NCBI RefSeq assembly: GCF_014196845.1 | Contig: NZ_JACIEM010000004.1 | Coordinates: forward strand, 248,001-312,000 | Direction: 5' to 3' | Source: Aurantimonas endophytica | Lineage (GTDB): Bacteria; Pseudomonadota; Alphaproteobacteria; Rhizobiales; Rhizobiaceae | Length of the DNA stretch: 64,000 nt | Part shown: piece after piece, positions 30,592 through 38,808 of the stretch | Numbering within the stretch: position 1 is the first letter of the stretch | Layout: each line of letters opens with the position of its first letter | Made by a program: the position numbers and the translations under genes | Notes under the pieces: model-generated | Seen by the model: the letters and a program-made list of their open reading frames with translations, nothing else | Databases searched by the model: none | Told to the model about the DNA's origin: nothing

Positions 30592-30882
30592 ATGGATATC
30601 ACCGAGACCATGACCGCCGACGAGGTCTGGGCCAGCGCCCCGTCGCCCTGCGTCGACATCTGCAAGTACAAGCGCCAGGGCCGCTGCGTCGGCTGCTCGA
30701 TGACGCAGATGGAGAAGCAGGCCTTTCCCCACTCCGGCAGCGCCGACGCCAAGAAGGCGTTTCTCGAGACGCTGATCGCGCGCCTCGCCGAGACCGGCCG
30801 CAACCCGGCCTTCTGGGTGATGTCCTACCGCCGCAAATGCGAGCGCGAGGGCGTGCCCTGTCCGCTCGATCTCGAAAGCTGA
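30592..30882 (+). CDS. DUF1289 domain protein (first copy)
   Basis: The 96-residue product has the DUF1289 Cys pattern SPCVDICKYKRQGRCVGCSM and a later YRRKCEREGVPCP. The cysteines suggest a metal or Fe-S site. ATG at 30592 lies 68 bases after metH. A terminator follows. A second copy is at 32183-32455, and the pair flanks dps and an unknown gene. Function of the family is not established. Confidence 0.85.
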   Translation: MDITETMTADEVWASAPSPCVDICKYKRQGRCVGCSMTQMEKQAFPHSGSADAKKAFLETLIARLAETGRNPAFWVMSYRRKCEREGVPCPLDLES

Positions 30883-30897
30883 GACCCACGAACGAAA

Positions 30898-30932
30898 AGA
30901 GCGGGGCGCCCTTCGGCAGCCCCGCTCTGTTT
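30898..30932. terminator. Bidirectional terminator between DUF1289 and dps
   Basis: AGAGCGGGGC pairs with GCCCCGCTCT around an 11-base loop. A GTTTC tail follows on the plus strand, and TTTTCGTT on the minus strand. It can end both the metH/DUF1289 message and the converging dps message. Confidence 0.85.
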
Positions 30933-30968
30933 CATGGCGACGGCGCGGCTAGCGCCGATCTCGGCTGA

Positions 30969-31451
30969 TCAGGCCGCAGTGGTCTTCAGGTGGGCGCGCA
31001 GCATCCAGGCGAACTTGTCATGCGCCTCGATGCGGGCGGTGGCGAGATCGTTGGTGGCATAGTCGCCATGCTGGTCGGCAACTTCCGCCAGCGCCGAGAG
31101 CGTCGCCGACAGCGTCTCCTGGTCCTTCAGCATCACCTCGATCATCGTCTTGGCGTCGGTGCGGCCGTCATGCTCCTCGACGGCGCTGCGCTCCAGGAAC
31201 ACCGAATAGCGGCCCTCGGCGTGGACGTCGAACTGCTTGATGCGCTCGGCGAGCGTGTCCTGGCCCTCGAAATGATCCTCGTAGATCTTCTGGAACAGCT
31301 CGTGCAGCGGGCCGAAAGCCATGCCGGTGACGTTCCAGTGGAAGTTCTGCGCCTTCATCGTCGTGACGGAGGTTTCCGCCAGCGCCTGGGTCAGGCCTCC
31401 GACGATCTCTTCCCGGGCGGTCGGCTCGATCTTCGCGGCGATCAGTCCCAT
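30969..31451 (-). CDS. dps: Dps-type ferritin-like DNA-protection protein
   Basis: The 160-residue product is a Dps/starvation ferritin. The ferroxidase ligands are in KAQNFHWNVTG and HELFQKIYEDHFEGQDTLAERIKQFD, followed by the four-helix pattern. It oxidises and stores iron with peroxide in the cytoplasm. Two iron-control-element-like boxes (31478-31494 and 31537-31553) lie upstream, which suggests Irr control. The frame start MGLIAAKIEPT at 31451 follows a GGAAT-type weak ribosome binding site. Confidence 0.94.
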   Translation of the reverse strand: MGLIAAKIEPTAREEIVGGLTQALAETSVTTMKAQNFHWNVTGMAFGPLHELFQKIYEDHFEGQDTLAERIKQFDVHAEGRYSVFLERSAVEEHDGRTDAKTMIEVMLKDQETLSATLSALAEVADQHGDYATNDLATARIEAHDKFAWMLRAHLKTTAA

Positions 31452-31477
31452 GCGATATTCCTTTCGTAGAGCGACAT

Positions 31478-31494
31478 CTTAGAATGACTCCAAA
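31478..31494. promoter_or_regulatory. Degenerate Irr-type box near dps
   Basis: CTTAGAATGACTCCAAA matches the iron control element TTTAGAA-N3-TTCTAAA at 11 of 14 defined positions. It ends 27 bases before the dps start, a place where binding would block transcription. Confidence 0.4.
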
Positions 31495-31536
31495 CTATGC
31501 CGCCGCGCATCGCGGATCAAGTCGTCGTGACGCCTT

Positions 31537-31553
31537 TTTAGAACTTTTCTAAA
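31537..31553. promoter_or_regulatory. Irr-type iron control element, perfect palindrome
   Basis: TTTAGAACTTTTCTAAA fits the rhizobial iron control element TTTAGAA-N3-TTCTAAA at every defined base. It lies 86-102 bases before dps and overlaps the stop codon of the 31549-32028 gene. Confidence 0.8.
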
Positions 31554-32028
31554 GAGCGTCCGCCAGGGATCCGGCGAGGAAGCGCATCCAGCGGCGCGCC
31601 TCGGGGCGGACCCGCCAGGCGATGAGCGCGGCGGCCGCCGAATCCTGGCCAGATGCGGAGGCGTCGAGCAGCCGGATGAGCCAGATTTCGTCGTCGGAAA
31701 CGCTGGCGGTGCCGGGACGGTACAGCGCGATCTCGCGGCTCGCCTTGTCGGCCAGGCCGCGGAAGAAGGCGGTGGCGAAGCGCTCTAGTGAAACATTGGC
31801 CTCGCCGGCAAGCAGGAAGCACGCACGTTCCAGATCCGGCTTCGGCGCCAGCCGGCTCTTCAGCGCGAACCAGCGCAGCCGGTCCAGAAGCGCGCGCTCG
31901 GTCGCGTTGAGCGAAGGCGCGGCGGCCGAGCCGGCGGGCAGGGCGGCGCCGGGAAAGGCGAGGATGCGGGCGGTTCCCTGAACAGGAGCGTCGGCAAGAA
32001 GATCGACAGCAAGCGCGGTCATGGTCAT
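31549..32028 (-). CDS. Unknown protein between two Irr-type boxes
   Basis: The 159-residue product starts MTMTALAVDLLADAPV and is mostly helical after an Ala/Gly-rich front. The middle reads NATERALLDRLRWFALKSRLAP and DLERACFLLAGEANVSLERFATAFFRGL, and it ends SLADAL. It has one Cys and no membrane segment. I do not recognise a family. Its start is 32 bases from an iron control element (32060-32076) and its end overlaps another, so iron-dependent control is likely. It reads toward dps. Confidence 0.7.
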   Translation of the reverse strand: MTMTALAVDLLADAPVQGTARILAFPGAALPAGSAAAPSLNATERALLDRLRWFALKSRLAPKPDLERACFLLAGEANVSLERFATAFFRGLADKASREIALYRPGTASVSDDEIWLIRLLDASASGQDSAAAALIAWRVRPEARRWMRFLAGSLADAL

Positions 32029-32059
32029 CCGGATGAACAGTTGCGGCCGCGTCAGTTAT

Positions 32060-32076
32060 TTTTGAACGGTTCTAAA
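32060..32076. promoter_or_regulatory. Irr-type iron control element between divergent genes
   Basis: TTTTGAACGGTTCTAAA matches TTTAGAA-N3-TTCTAAA except for one base. It sits between the start of the unknown gene (32028, minus) and the second DUF1289 gene (32183, plus), so one regulator dimer pair could affect both. Confidence 0.75.
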
Positions 32077-32182
32077 CTTGACAGCGGCTGTCATGTATCT
32101 TCATAGCAGCGGGACAGGCGATTGCAAAGCGCGACAATCCGCGCGGCACGCCCATCCCCGGCATCATCGAGGAGCATCGCTC

Positions 32183-32455
32183 TTGGCCAAGCGTTGGCGC
32201 GACGCGCCGTCCCCCTGCATCGACATCTGCAAGTACCGCGACGCCGGCCGCTGCATCGGCTGCGGCATGACCAAGCCGGAGAAGAAGTCCTTCAAGCGGC
32301 TCGGCGGCAAGGCCGAGAAGAAGGCGTTCTTCCGCGAGCTGATCGCCCGTCTCGGTTCCCGCTATGACCGCTGGGCACATGTCTACCGGCGCAAATGCGG
32401 CAAGAAGGACGTGCCCTGTCCGCTCGACCGGCTGGAGACCCGCGCCGACGCCTGA
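32183..32455 (+). CDS. DUF1289 domain protein (second copy)
   Basis: The 90-residue product carries SPCIDICKYRDAGRCIGCGM and YRRKCGKKDVPCPLDR, the same Cys framework as the copy at 30592. TTG at 32183 is taken as start because GAGGAG lies 9 bases before it and MAKRWRDAP fits the family. An ATG at 32078 would add 35 residues of unlike sequence. The iron control element at 32060-32076 lies upstream. Many Lys residues give a basic protein. Confidence 0.8.
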   Translation: MAKRWRDAPSPCIDICKYRDAGRCIGCGMTKPEKKSFKRLGGKAEKKAFFRELIARLGSRYDRWAHVYRRKCGKKDVPCPLDRLETRADA

Positions 32456-32474
32456 GCATCGGCGCGGCGCGTAT

Positions 32475-34487
32475 TCAGTTGCCGTAACGGTCGTACCAGT
32501 CCGCAGCATGTGATCCGTCGACGACCACCCGCGAGGTGTCACCGTTGGAGGAGATGGTGATCGGCTCGCCGTCGAAAGTCGTGAAACTCATCGAGACCGG
32601 CTCGTCATAAAGCGACAGCTGCTCCTCGATGATCGACACCGCGACGCGCTCCCCGAGGCGCAACGACTCGTAATAGTCCGTATAATAATGGACGCCGGCC
32701 ATGTTCCGGGCATTGGCGATATTCATCGCCAGCTTGTCGAGTTCGCCCTGCACCGTGTAGCCGCCGGCATCGGCAACCGGGACCAGTTCGCCACCCTCGT
32801 TCTGGTTGCCGCTCGAGAACGCAGGCCTGAAGATGGGCCAGGGCCAGGCCTTCTCGGTCACGCCGTCGGCCTCGAACATCTCGAAGAAGGCCTTCAGCAT
32901 CGTGACGCAGGCGCCGGCCACCGTGGCATGGCCAGCCCCGTAGGCGGGATGGGTTGGCGAGCCCTCCGGAAAGGCCATCGGCAGGAGATAATTCGTATTG
33001 TCAGGAATGGTCGGAAAGCCCTCTGGAGGCGAGGCTTTCGGCTTGATGCGGCTTGCGGCGTTCTGATCCACATTGTGAGCGGCGATCGCCGTCAGGATGG
33101 AGGCTGGAATGGCCCCGCTCAGCATGCCGACACGATCCGCCAGATCCCCGTGGCCGAGGAGGTTCGGATCGGCAGCATGAAGCGTGATCAAGGCCGCGGC
33201 GACTTCCGGACGCATGCGCCGGTGATGCATCCATTTCTGCCGCCATACGGCCTTCAGCGCACGGGTCGCCACCTCGGTCACCAGGCTGAGGATGTGCGGC
33301 CCTCCGAAGGAGGCGAAGGCGCTGCGCGTGCTGCTGCGCGTTTCGGGCATGCCGCGATCCTTGGGGAAGCTGCGGCCGTCGTTTGCCATCATCAGGCAGG
33401 CGACGAGGTAGGCCTGGTAGAGCGCGTCATAGTGGACATAGGTTGCGATGTCCCGCCCTGTCGTCAGATAGCGTCGGCGGCCGAGGAAGATGTCGAAATT
33501 GTTGCCGTCCACGCCGTTCTGACAGTCCAGCCACGCTGCCCAGTTGGTCAGGTAATCCACCCCCGGTTGCGCGACGATCGAGCGCTGGTCGATGATCTGG
33601 GTACCGAAGAACAGGAAGCCGTCATTATGGCCGACTTCGGCGAATATGCCGCGGAAGGCCGGGCCGGCGGCGTTGTTGGGCGCGTTCGCTCCGTTGAGGT
33701 TGACGAATTTCCCGGCGGGGGAGTCGTTCGAATTTCCGCTCAGCATGAATTGCGAGACCCAGTGGCCGTGCTTCGAGCCTGGCGTCGAACCGCGGAAGAG
33801 GGAGTTCCCGTCGGTGATCGTTCCGCGGCTCTCGTAGCGGCGTCGGGCAGCGCGGGACAGCTTGCCGGTAACGCTGCCGTTGAGAAACGGAACGCTTCCC
33901 AGGGCGTCGATGATGGTCTGGACGGCGATGCCGCCGGCGGCGGTGCCGGTACCCGTGGCGATGTCGGTGAAAGCAGTGTCGCGCAGCAGCGCCATTGCGT
34001 AGAGCTCGGCCATCTCGGCGGCGAATTCGGGGCTGGCGATCTCGGGCGCTGCACTGATGGCGAGCGCGCCGGCATCGGCTCCCTGCGTGTCGTAGACCAG
34101 CCCGGTCAGCGGGCTTGTCAGCTTGCGGTAACCCGGTGCGCCGCCCGGATACTCGGCATATTGCGGGGGATTGGTGTCCGTGAACGGTTCGGCATTGGAT
34201 CGATTGGCACCCACGGGAAGCGTCTCGAGCGATCCGGCATCGCCGCTGGTCAGCGCGGCCACCATTGCCTGGTAGGTCGGGGCATGGACGCGGCCCAGCA
34301 CGTCGTGAGGCAATGATTTGTGGTAATTGCCGAGCCGGCCTGCGCCGAAGCTTGTCTCTTCGCCATTGGGCGACGTCACGCCGGCACCGCGTCTACCGGC
34401 GAGTTCCGCTAGCGAAGTTCGTCGTTCTGTGGACCGTGTGCGGCGGGAATGACAATCGGGCCGGGGAATACCGAGCGTGTTGGTCAT
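32475..34487 (-). CDS. Vanadium-dependent haloperoxidase
   Basis: The 670-residue product belongs to the vanadium bromoperoxidase-like branch, which oxidises halides with peroxide to hypohalous acid. The vanadate site is recognisable: KWMHHRRMRPE (Lys and Arg spaced as in algal bromoperoxidase), PTHPAYGAGHATVAG (His pair), and NARNMAGVHYYTDYYES (Arg then His at +6). The Ser usually found in SGH is Ala here. No Sec signal is seen. It follows AGGA at ATG 34487. It reads toward the DUF1289 gene and is separated by only 19 bases from its end. Confidence 0.88.
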   Translation of the reverse strand: MTNTLGIPRPDCHSRRTRSTERRTSLAELAGRRGAGVTSPNGEETSFGAGRLGNYHKSLPHDVLGRVHAPTYQAMVAALTSGDAGSLETLPVGANRSNAEPFTDTNPPQYAEYPGGAPGYRKLTSPLTGLVYDTQGADAGALAISAAPEIASPEFAAEMAELYAMALLRDTAFTDIATGTGTAAGGIAVQTIIDALGSVPFLNGSVTGKLSRAARRRYESRGTITDGNSLFRGSTPGSKHGHWVSQFMLSGNSNDSPAGKFVNLNGANAPNNAAGPAFRGIFAEVGHNDGFLFFGTQIIDQRSIVAQPGVDYLTNWAAWLDCQNGVDGNNFDIFLGRRRYLTTGRDIATYVHYDALYQAYLVACLMMANDGRSFPKDRGMPETRSSTRSAFASFGGPHILSLVTEVATRALKAVWRQKWMHHRRMRPEVAAALITLHAADPNLLGHGDLADRVGMLSGAIPASILTAIAAHNVDQNAASRIKPKASPPEGFPTIPDNTNYLLPMAFPEGSPTHPAYGAGHATVAGACVTMLKAFFEMFEADGVTEKAWPWPIFRPAFSSGNQNEGGELVPVADAGGYTVQGELDKLAMNIANARNMAGVHYYTDYYESLRLGERVAVSIIEEQLSLYDEPVSMSFTTFDGEPITISSNGDTSRVVVDGSHAADWYDRYGN

Positions 34488-34865
34488 GGCGCAAATCCTG
34501 TCAGAGTGAATGGACGATGCAGGTGCTCGCCTTGTCAGCCAGTGCGAACCAGGATCACGTACGCACGCCGATTATACTCGGAACAGCACTTGCGTCACAC
34601 CAAAAATATACGATTTACTTATTATATATTGTAATGACGAAGTCTAATAAGTGGGCTTCTGTGTCAAGATCACCTGAAGGACAGGATGGCGCTCGATCTT
34701 CGGTCCGGCGGATCGCCTGCGCGCCGGCGACCCGACCGACGGTCCGCGGGCTTCCGTTCCGCCCGCCATGGCTGTGCCTGGGGAGGTGGCTTGGCGCTCG
34801 TCGCCAAACCTCGATAGAGGACGTCATGGAAACGCCTTCGACGGCACCAACCAGACGGAGCCACC
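34488..34865. other. AT-rich promoter region of the haloperoxidase gene
   Basis: The 378 bases between the haloperoxidase start and a small plus-strand gene contain an AT-rich core at about 34600-34650, including TATATAAT on the minus strand, unlike the GC-rich surroundings. It may be the haloperoxidase promoter or a sign that this gene arrived by transfer. No further gene is supported. Confidence 0.4.
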
Positions 34866-35018
34866 ATGGACCAGAATCCCCAGCGCCAGGACAAGCCGTG
34901 GCCGGCTTTCCTCGACTTCATCTTCAGCGCCAACATGACCGCCGGGACCATCCGCATGGTCGCCACCATCGCGGTGTTCGTGGCGGTGTTCGGGACGCTG
35001 TTCTGGCTGTTGGACTGA
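34866..35018 (+). CDS. 50-residue single-span membrane protein
   Basis: ATG at 34866 follows GGAG at 6 bases and opens 50 codons ending at TGA 35016-35018. The N-terminal half is polar (MDQNPQRQDKPWPAFLDFIF), followed by GTIRMVATIAVFVAVFGTLF as a transmembrane helix and WLLD at the end. No family is recognised. It stands alone between the haloperoxidase and autotransporter genes, on the opposite strand to both. Confidence 0.6.
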   Translation: MDQNPQRQDKPWPAFLDFIFSANMTAGTIRMVATIAVFVAVFGTLFWLLD

Positions 35019-35213
35019 ACGCTCGCCGCGCGGCGTCCCGGAGCCGCCGATGGCAGCATGCTGTCGCCGCAGCTGCCCGTTCCGCGCTAACGCGCCCGGC
35101 AAGGTCGCAGATCATAAAGGTCGCAAGGCAGGTCGGCCGGCAGTCTACACGCCGGCCGGCCGAAACAAGGCAACCCCGGGACAGGATTCCCGGAGTCGCC
35201 GCTGCTTGCTGCA

Positions 35214-38200
35214 TCAGAAGCGGAAGGTGAAGTCCGCCCGAGCCTTGTTTTCCGACGCATCGCCGGAGAACTCGCCGTGATAGGACACGCCGAAATCCGC
35301 GCTGTCGCTGAGTTTCATGCCGACGCCGACGGAGAGCTTCGCCGCATCGCGGCCGATCGGCGCGCCCTCGACGGCGAAGTTGCCCCCGTCGGAAAACGCC
35401 ACAAGGGTCTCCGGCGCCAGATCGCCGAAGGCATGGCGCCAGCCGGCCATGGCGTCGACGGTCATCGCGGTGCCTGCGAGATCGAAATCCCCCGAAGCCC
35501 TCAGACCCACCGTGGTGAAGGTGGCGTGAGCGTCGCTGTCGGTTGCCGAGAGCGCCGCGGCGCCGCCGGTTTCGGAGAAGTCGTCCGTCGACAGGATCGC
35601 ATGCGACAGATTGGCGAAGGGCGACAGTTCCGCGGTTTCGCTCAATGCGAGGCCGTAGCTGGCCTCGCCGAAGAACTGCGTCACCCCGGCATCGTAGTCG
35701 GCCTCCAGCCTGTCGGAGAAGCCGCCGAAGCTGAGCGAGCGTTCCGTGTCGACCTGGCTGAAGCTGTAGGCGGCGCCCGCCTTGAACGACAGCTGGCCGA
35801 CACCGGTGCTGCTGTAGATGCCGACGTGATAGCTGTCGATGTCGGCCGAGCCGGCGTTGCCGTCGCTGTCGAGGGACGAGCGTCCCCAGCCGGTCATCAG
35901 GCCGAGAAGCAGGTTGTCCGCGACATAGCCGTCGCCGCCGAAGAAGACGCCGCCGCCGTCCAGGTCATAGGAGGCGGTGTTGTCGTTGCCGTCGAACTGG
36001 CCGAGGGCGCCGTAGCCCGAGGTCCAGATGCCGGTATTGCCCGCGCTCATGCGGTCGAGAACCGTGTCGCTGACGATCCGGGAATTGGACAGCAGCGCCG
36101 ACTGGACGCTGGCGTGCAACTCGCCCGAGACCTGGTCGAAGGCGTCGCGGGCTTCGGCTTCGTTCATGAACAGAACGGCGTTGTAGAGGGCGAGGCTGTC
36201 GGATCCCGCCGTCTGGTCGAGCGCGTCGAGCCCTGAGGCCGCGGCGCGCTGGTTGGCGGTCTGCGCCGCCGTGGCGAAGGCGTTGCCGCTCCATGTGGAC
36301 AGGCGCAGCGTCACATCGGTCGGCGTGTAGAAGAGCTTCGAATCGATGAAGGCCGAGTCGATCAGCAGGCTGGCGAATTGCCCGGTCACGTTGCCCGCGG
36401 TGAGGAAGCTGTAGCTCTGTCCCGCCGCATAGCTGACCGTGCGATCGAGCACGATGGCGTTGAGCGTCGCGCCGTCGATCGCGGCGGTGCCGCTGACGAT
36501 GGTGCGGTCGGAACTGCCGTCGCTGCCGAGTTCGAGGTCGTAGGTGGACCCGGAGGCGAGCGACAGGTCACCATTGACGGTGATCGTGCCGATCGAGTTG
36601 CCTGGCGACAGACGGCTGCCCCTGTCGAGCGTCACGCTGCCGACCGTGCCGGTGCCGCCGAGGATACCGTCGCTTCCGACATTGAATGCCCCGCCCCAGG
36701 AGCCGTCGACGGAGAAGCGTCCACCGCTGACGAGCGTCGTGCCGGTGAACTGCGAGCCGTCGCCGGTATAGACGAGATTGCCCGTGCCGCGCTTGTCGAA
36801 GCTGCCGGTGCCGGCGACGTCGTTGGCCATCGTGCTGTCGACGAGGGTGTTGACCACCAGCTGACCCGTCGCATCGACCTCGATGTCGCCGGTGCCGAAG
36901 GCCTGGCCGTTGGTGCCGACGAGCATGCCGCCGCTGACGCGAGTGCCGCCGGTGTAGGTGTTGAGGCCGGTCAGCATCAGCGTGCCGGTGCCATCCTTGG
37001 TCAGCTTGCCGCCGCCGCCGATGTCGTTGCGCCAGGCGTCGAAGGCGTTGAAGCCGTCGAGGCTCTTGTCCATGGTGACGGTGACGTCTTCCGGGAAGGC
37101 GCCGTAGCCGTCGGCCGCGGCGAACAGGTTGAGACGGCCGTAGCCCTCCGGATCGTCCATCACCGGCAGCCCGGATGGCAGGCCCGTCGTCGCCAGGACC
37201 GCACGGCGCTGGTCGGCCGTCAGATAGGGCATGCGGGTTTCCAGCAGCACTTCGGCGCCCTTGGGAACGTGCATCGGCTGGTCGGTAGCGCCGATCGGCG
37301 CGAAGCCATAGGTGAGGCGCCCGGCGACATAGGCGGCATTGGCATCGCGGTCGGCGAAGCGGTCGACCGACAGGTCCCCGCTATGGGCGGCGACATAGAG
37401 ATCGGCCGCCGTCGCGGAACCGGTCTCCTTCATCAGCCAGGCCTGCGCCTGCTCATAGGCGTCGTGCTTGACGTCCTGCCAGTTGAAGCCCTCGTCGCCG
37501 TTCGCGCGGTTGAGGTTGTAGACGACGGAGGCGGTACCCAGCATGCGGCCGCCGATGACGTCGAGCGGCGAGTGCATGCCGGCGAGGATGCGGCTGTCGC
37601 CCATCGACACGGCGCGCGTCACGAGCTCCTGGAAGCGCTGCGGCACCATGTAGGCAAGGGCGAGCGTGTCGCGCCAGGCTTCGGCGGTATGACCGCTCGG
37701 GAAGCCGCCGTCGTTGATGGCCGTCGGACTCTTGGCCGGCTCCAGCGTCGGCGCGACGGAAACCTCGTCCGACCAGCGCCAGGGGCGGGCATATTTGAAG
37801 TAGCGCTTCGAAGGCTCGGTGGAGGCATGATAGCCCATCCGGCCGACGAGTTCGACGGCGATGCCGAGATCCTCGTTGCCATCCCACCAGCCGACGCCGT
37901 TGTTGTTGCCCTTGTCGTCATATTTGACCGTGGTGGCATCGTCGGCGACGCCGAGGATCGTCGTGTACTGCTTGCTGCCCCTGACCCAGGCTTCCTGGAG
38001 GGGCCCAAGTCCCGTCAGGACGCTGTAACCCTTGGCCCGGCGGTCATCGAGATAGGCGTCGGTCGCTTCCTGTTCGGTGCGATTGCGCGTCACGTCGATG
38101 ACGTACTGGATGTTGTGGTCGTGTACGGCCTGGTTCAGGATCCTGCCATCCGTCGCGCTGCCGGGAATGCCGTCCCAGTCCGACTTCGGCACGGCCGGGA

Positions 38201-38468
38201 AGCCATAGCCACCGTTGATCGCGTTGTCGGCATCGACATAGGGCGTCCGCGGTTCCCAGATATCGAGAAAGCCGTCCAGCAGCCTGACCGCTGCGTTGGT
38301 TTCCTTCGTCGCATAGCGAGGGTCGTTGCGTTCGTTCGAATACCCGGTGTCCATGAACGCCGGGACATCCCTGTTCAGATACGCTTCCTGCGCCAGGGCG
38401 ATGGAAGGGCAGACGGTGAGCAAGACGGCAAGTGCCGTCGAGACTTTGAGCTTCTTGATATCAGACAA
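35214..38468 (-). CDS. Autotransporter with PAP2 acid-phosphatase passenger
   Basis: The 1084-residue product has a Sec signal (cleavage near residue 26), a passenger with the complete PAP2 motif set, and an autotransporter end. KX6RP is at 221-229, PSGH at 257-260 and SRX5HX3D at 292-303, with family spacing. Then come autotransporter beta repeats (GTLMLTGLNTYTGGTRVSGG near 500) and a roughly 280-residue barrel ending ARADFTFRF. The passenger should be exposed on the cell surface or released as a phosphatase or, as the fold is shared, a haloperoxidase-like enzyme. It lies next to a vanadium haloperoxidase of the same superfamily. Confidence 0.92.
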   Translation of the reverse strand: MSDIKKLKVSTALAVLLTVCPSIALAQEAYLNRDVPAFMDTGYSNERNDPRYATKETNAAVRLLDGFLDIWEPRTPYVDADNAINGGYGFPAVPKSDWDGIPGSATDGRILNQAVHDHNIQYVIDVTRNRTEQEATDAYLDDRRAKGYSVLTGLGPLQEAWVRGSKQYTTILGVADDATTVKYDDKGNNNGVGWWDGNEDLGIAVELVGRMGYHASTEPSKRYFKYARPWRWSDEVSVAPTLEPAKSPTAINDGGFPSGHTAEAWRDTLALAYMVPQRFQELVTRAVSMGDSRILAGMHSPLDVIGGRMLGTASVVYNLNRANGDEGFNWQDVKHDAYEQAQAWLMKETGSATAADLYVAAHSGDLSVDRFADRDANAAYVAGRLTYGFAPIGATDQPMHVPKGAEVLLETRMPYLTADQRRAVLATTGLPSGLPVMDDPEGYGRLNLFAAADGYGAFPEDVTVTMDKSLDGFNAFDAWRNDIGGGGKLTKDGTGTLMLTGLNTYTGGTRVSGGMLVGTNGQAFGTGDIEVDATGQLVVNTLVDSTMANDVAGTGSFDKRGTGNLVYTGDGSQFTGTTLVSGGRFSVDGSWGGAFNVGSDGILGGTGTVGSVTLDRGSRLSPGNSIGTITVNGDLSLASGSTYDLELGSDGSSDRTIVSGTAAIDGATLNAIVLDRTVSYAAGQSYSFLTAGNVTGQFASLLIDSAFIDSKLFYTPTDVTLRLSTWSGNAFATAAQTANQRAAASGLDALDQTAGSDSLALYNAVLFMNEAEARDAFDQVSGELHASVQSALLSNSRIVSDTVLDRMSAGNTGIWTSGYGALGQFDGNDNTASYDLDGGGVFFGGDGYVADNLLLGLMTGWGRSSLDSDGNAGSADIDSYHVGIYSSTGVGQLSFKAGAAYSFSQVDTERSLSFGGFSDRLEADYDAGVTQFFGEASYGLALSETAELSPFANLSHAILSTDDFSETGGAAALSATDSDAHATFTTVGLRASGDFDLAGTAMTVDAMAGWRHAFGDLAPETLVAFSDGGNFAVEGAPIGRDAAKLSVGVGMKLSDSADFGVSYHGEFSGDASENKARADFTFRF

Positions 38469-38808
38469 TGGTGGTGCCCCCTGAAAAGACTGCGTTAGGA
38501 CAGTCAGGGAGGCTGCCTATACGGGCTCGGTAACATCGCCGTGACGTGACCAAGATGCTGATGGTGCTGAGGTTTTCCGGTACGCCGAAGCCGTCATGGT
38601 TGCGATGGCTTCAGTTGCGATTCTCAATCGCCGTCGAAAATCGACCGTCGGGCGATGCCGGGGGCGCCCTTGCGTTGCCGCCCCCGGAGTTCATCTCCGG
38701 CCCGAGCTCGGAGAGCGGCCGTCCCGGACACGCCCTGGCGGCGCCTGCCGGACGGAGCGACCACAAGAAAAGGGATGGCAGGCGTGCCCCGCCATCCCGT
38801 GTGGCTTG
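38469..38808. other. Intergenic stretch between the autotransporter and DUF4394 genes
   Basis: The 340 bases hold the autotransporter promoter side, a 9-base GC hairpin (CCGGGGGCG at 38658-38666 with CGCCCCCGG at 38679-38687, no T-run) and the terminator listed separately. No gene is supported. Confidence 0.4.
38762..38798 (-). terminator. Terminator of the DUF4394 gene
   Basis: On the minus strand GGGATGGC pairs with GCCATCCC around an 11-base loop and is followed by TTTTCTTGTG. It starts 11 bases past the DUF4394 stop codon, a standard intrinsic terminator. Confidence 0.85.
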
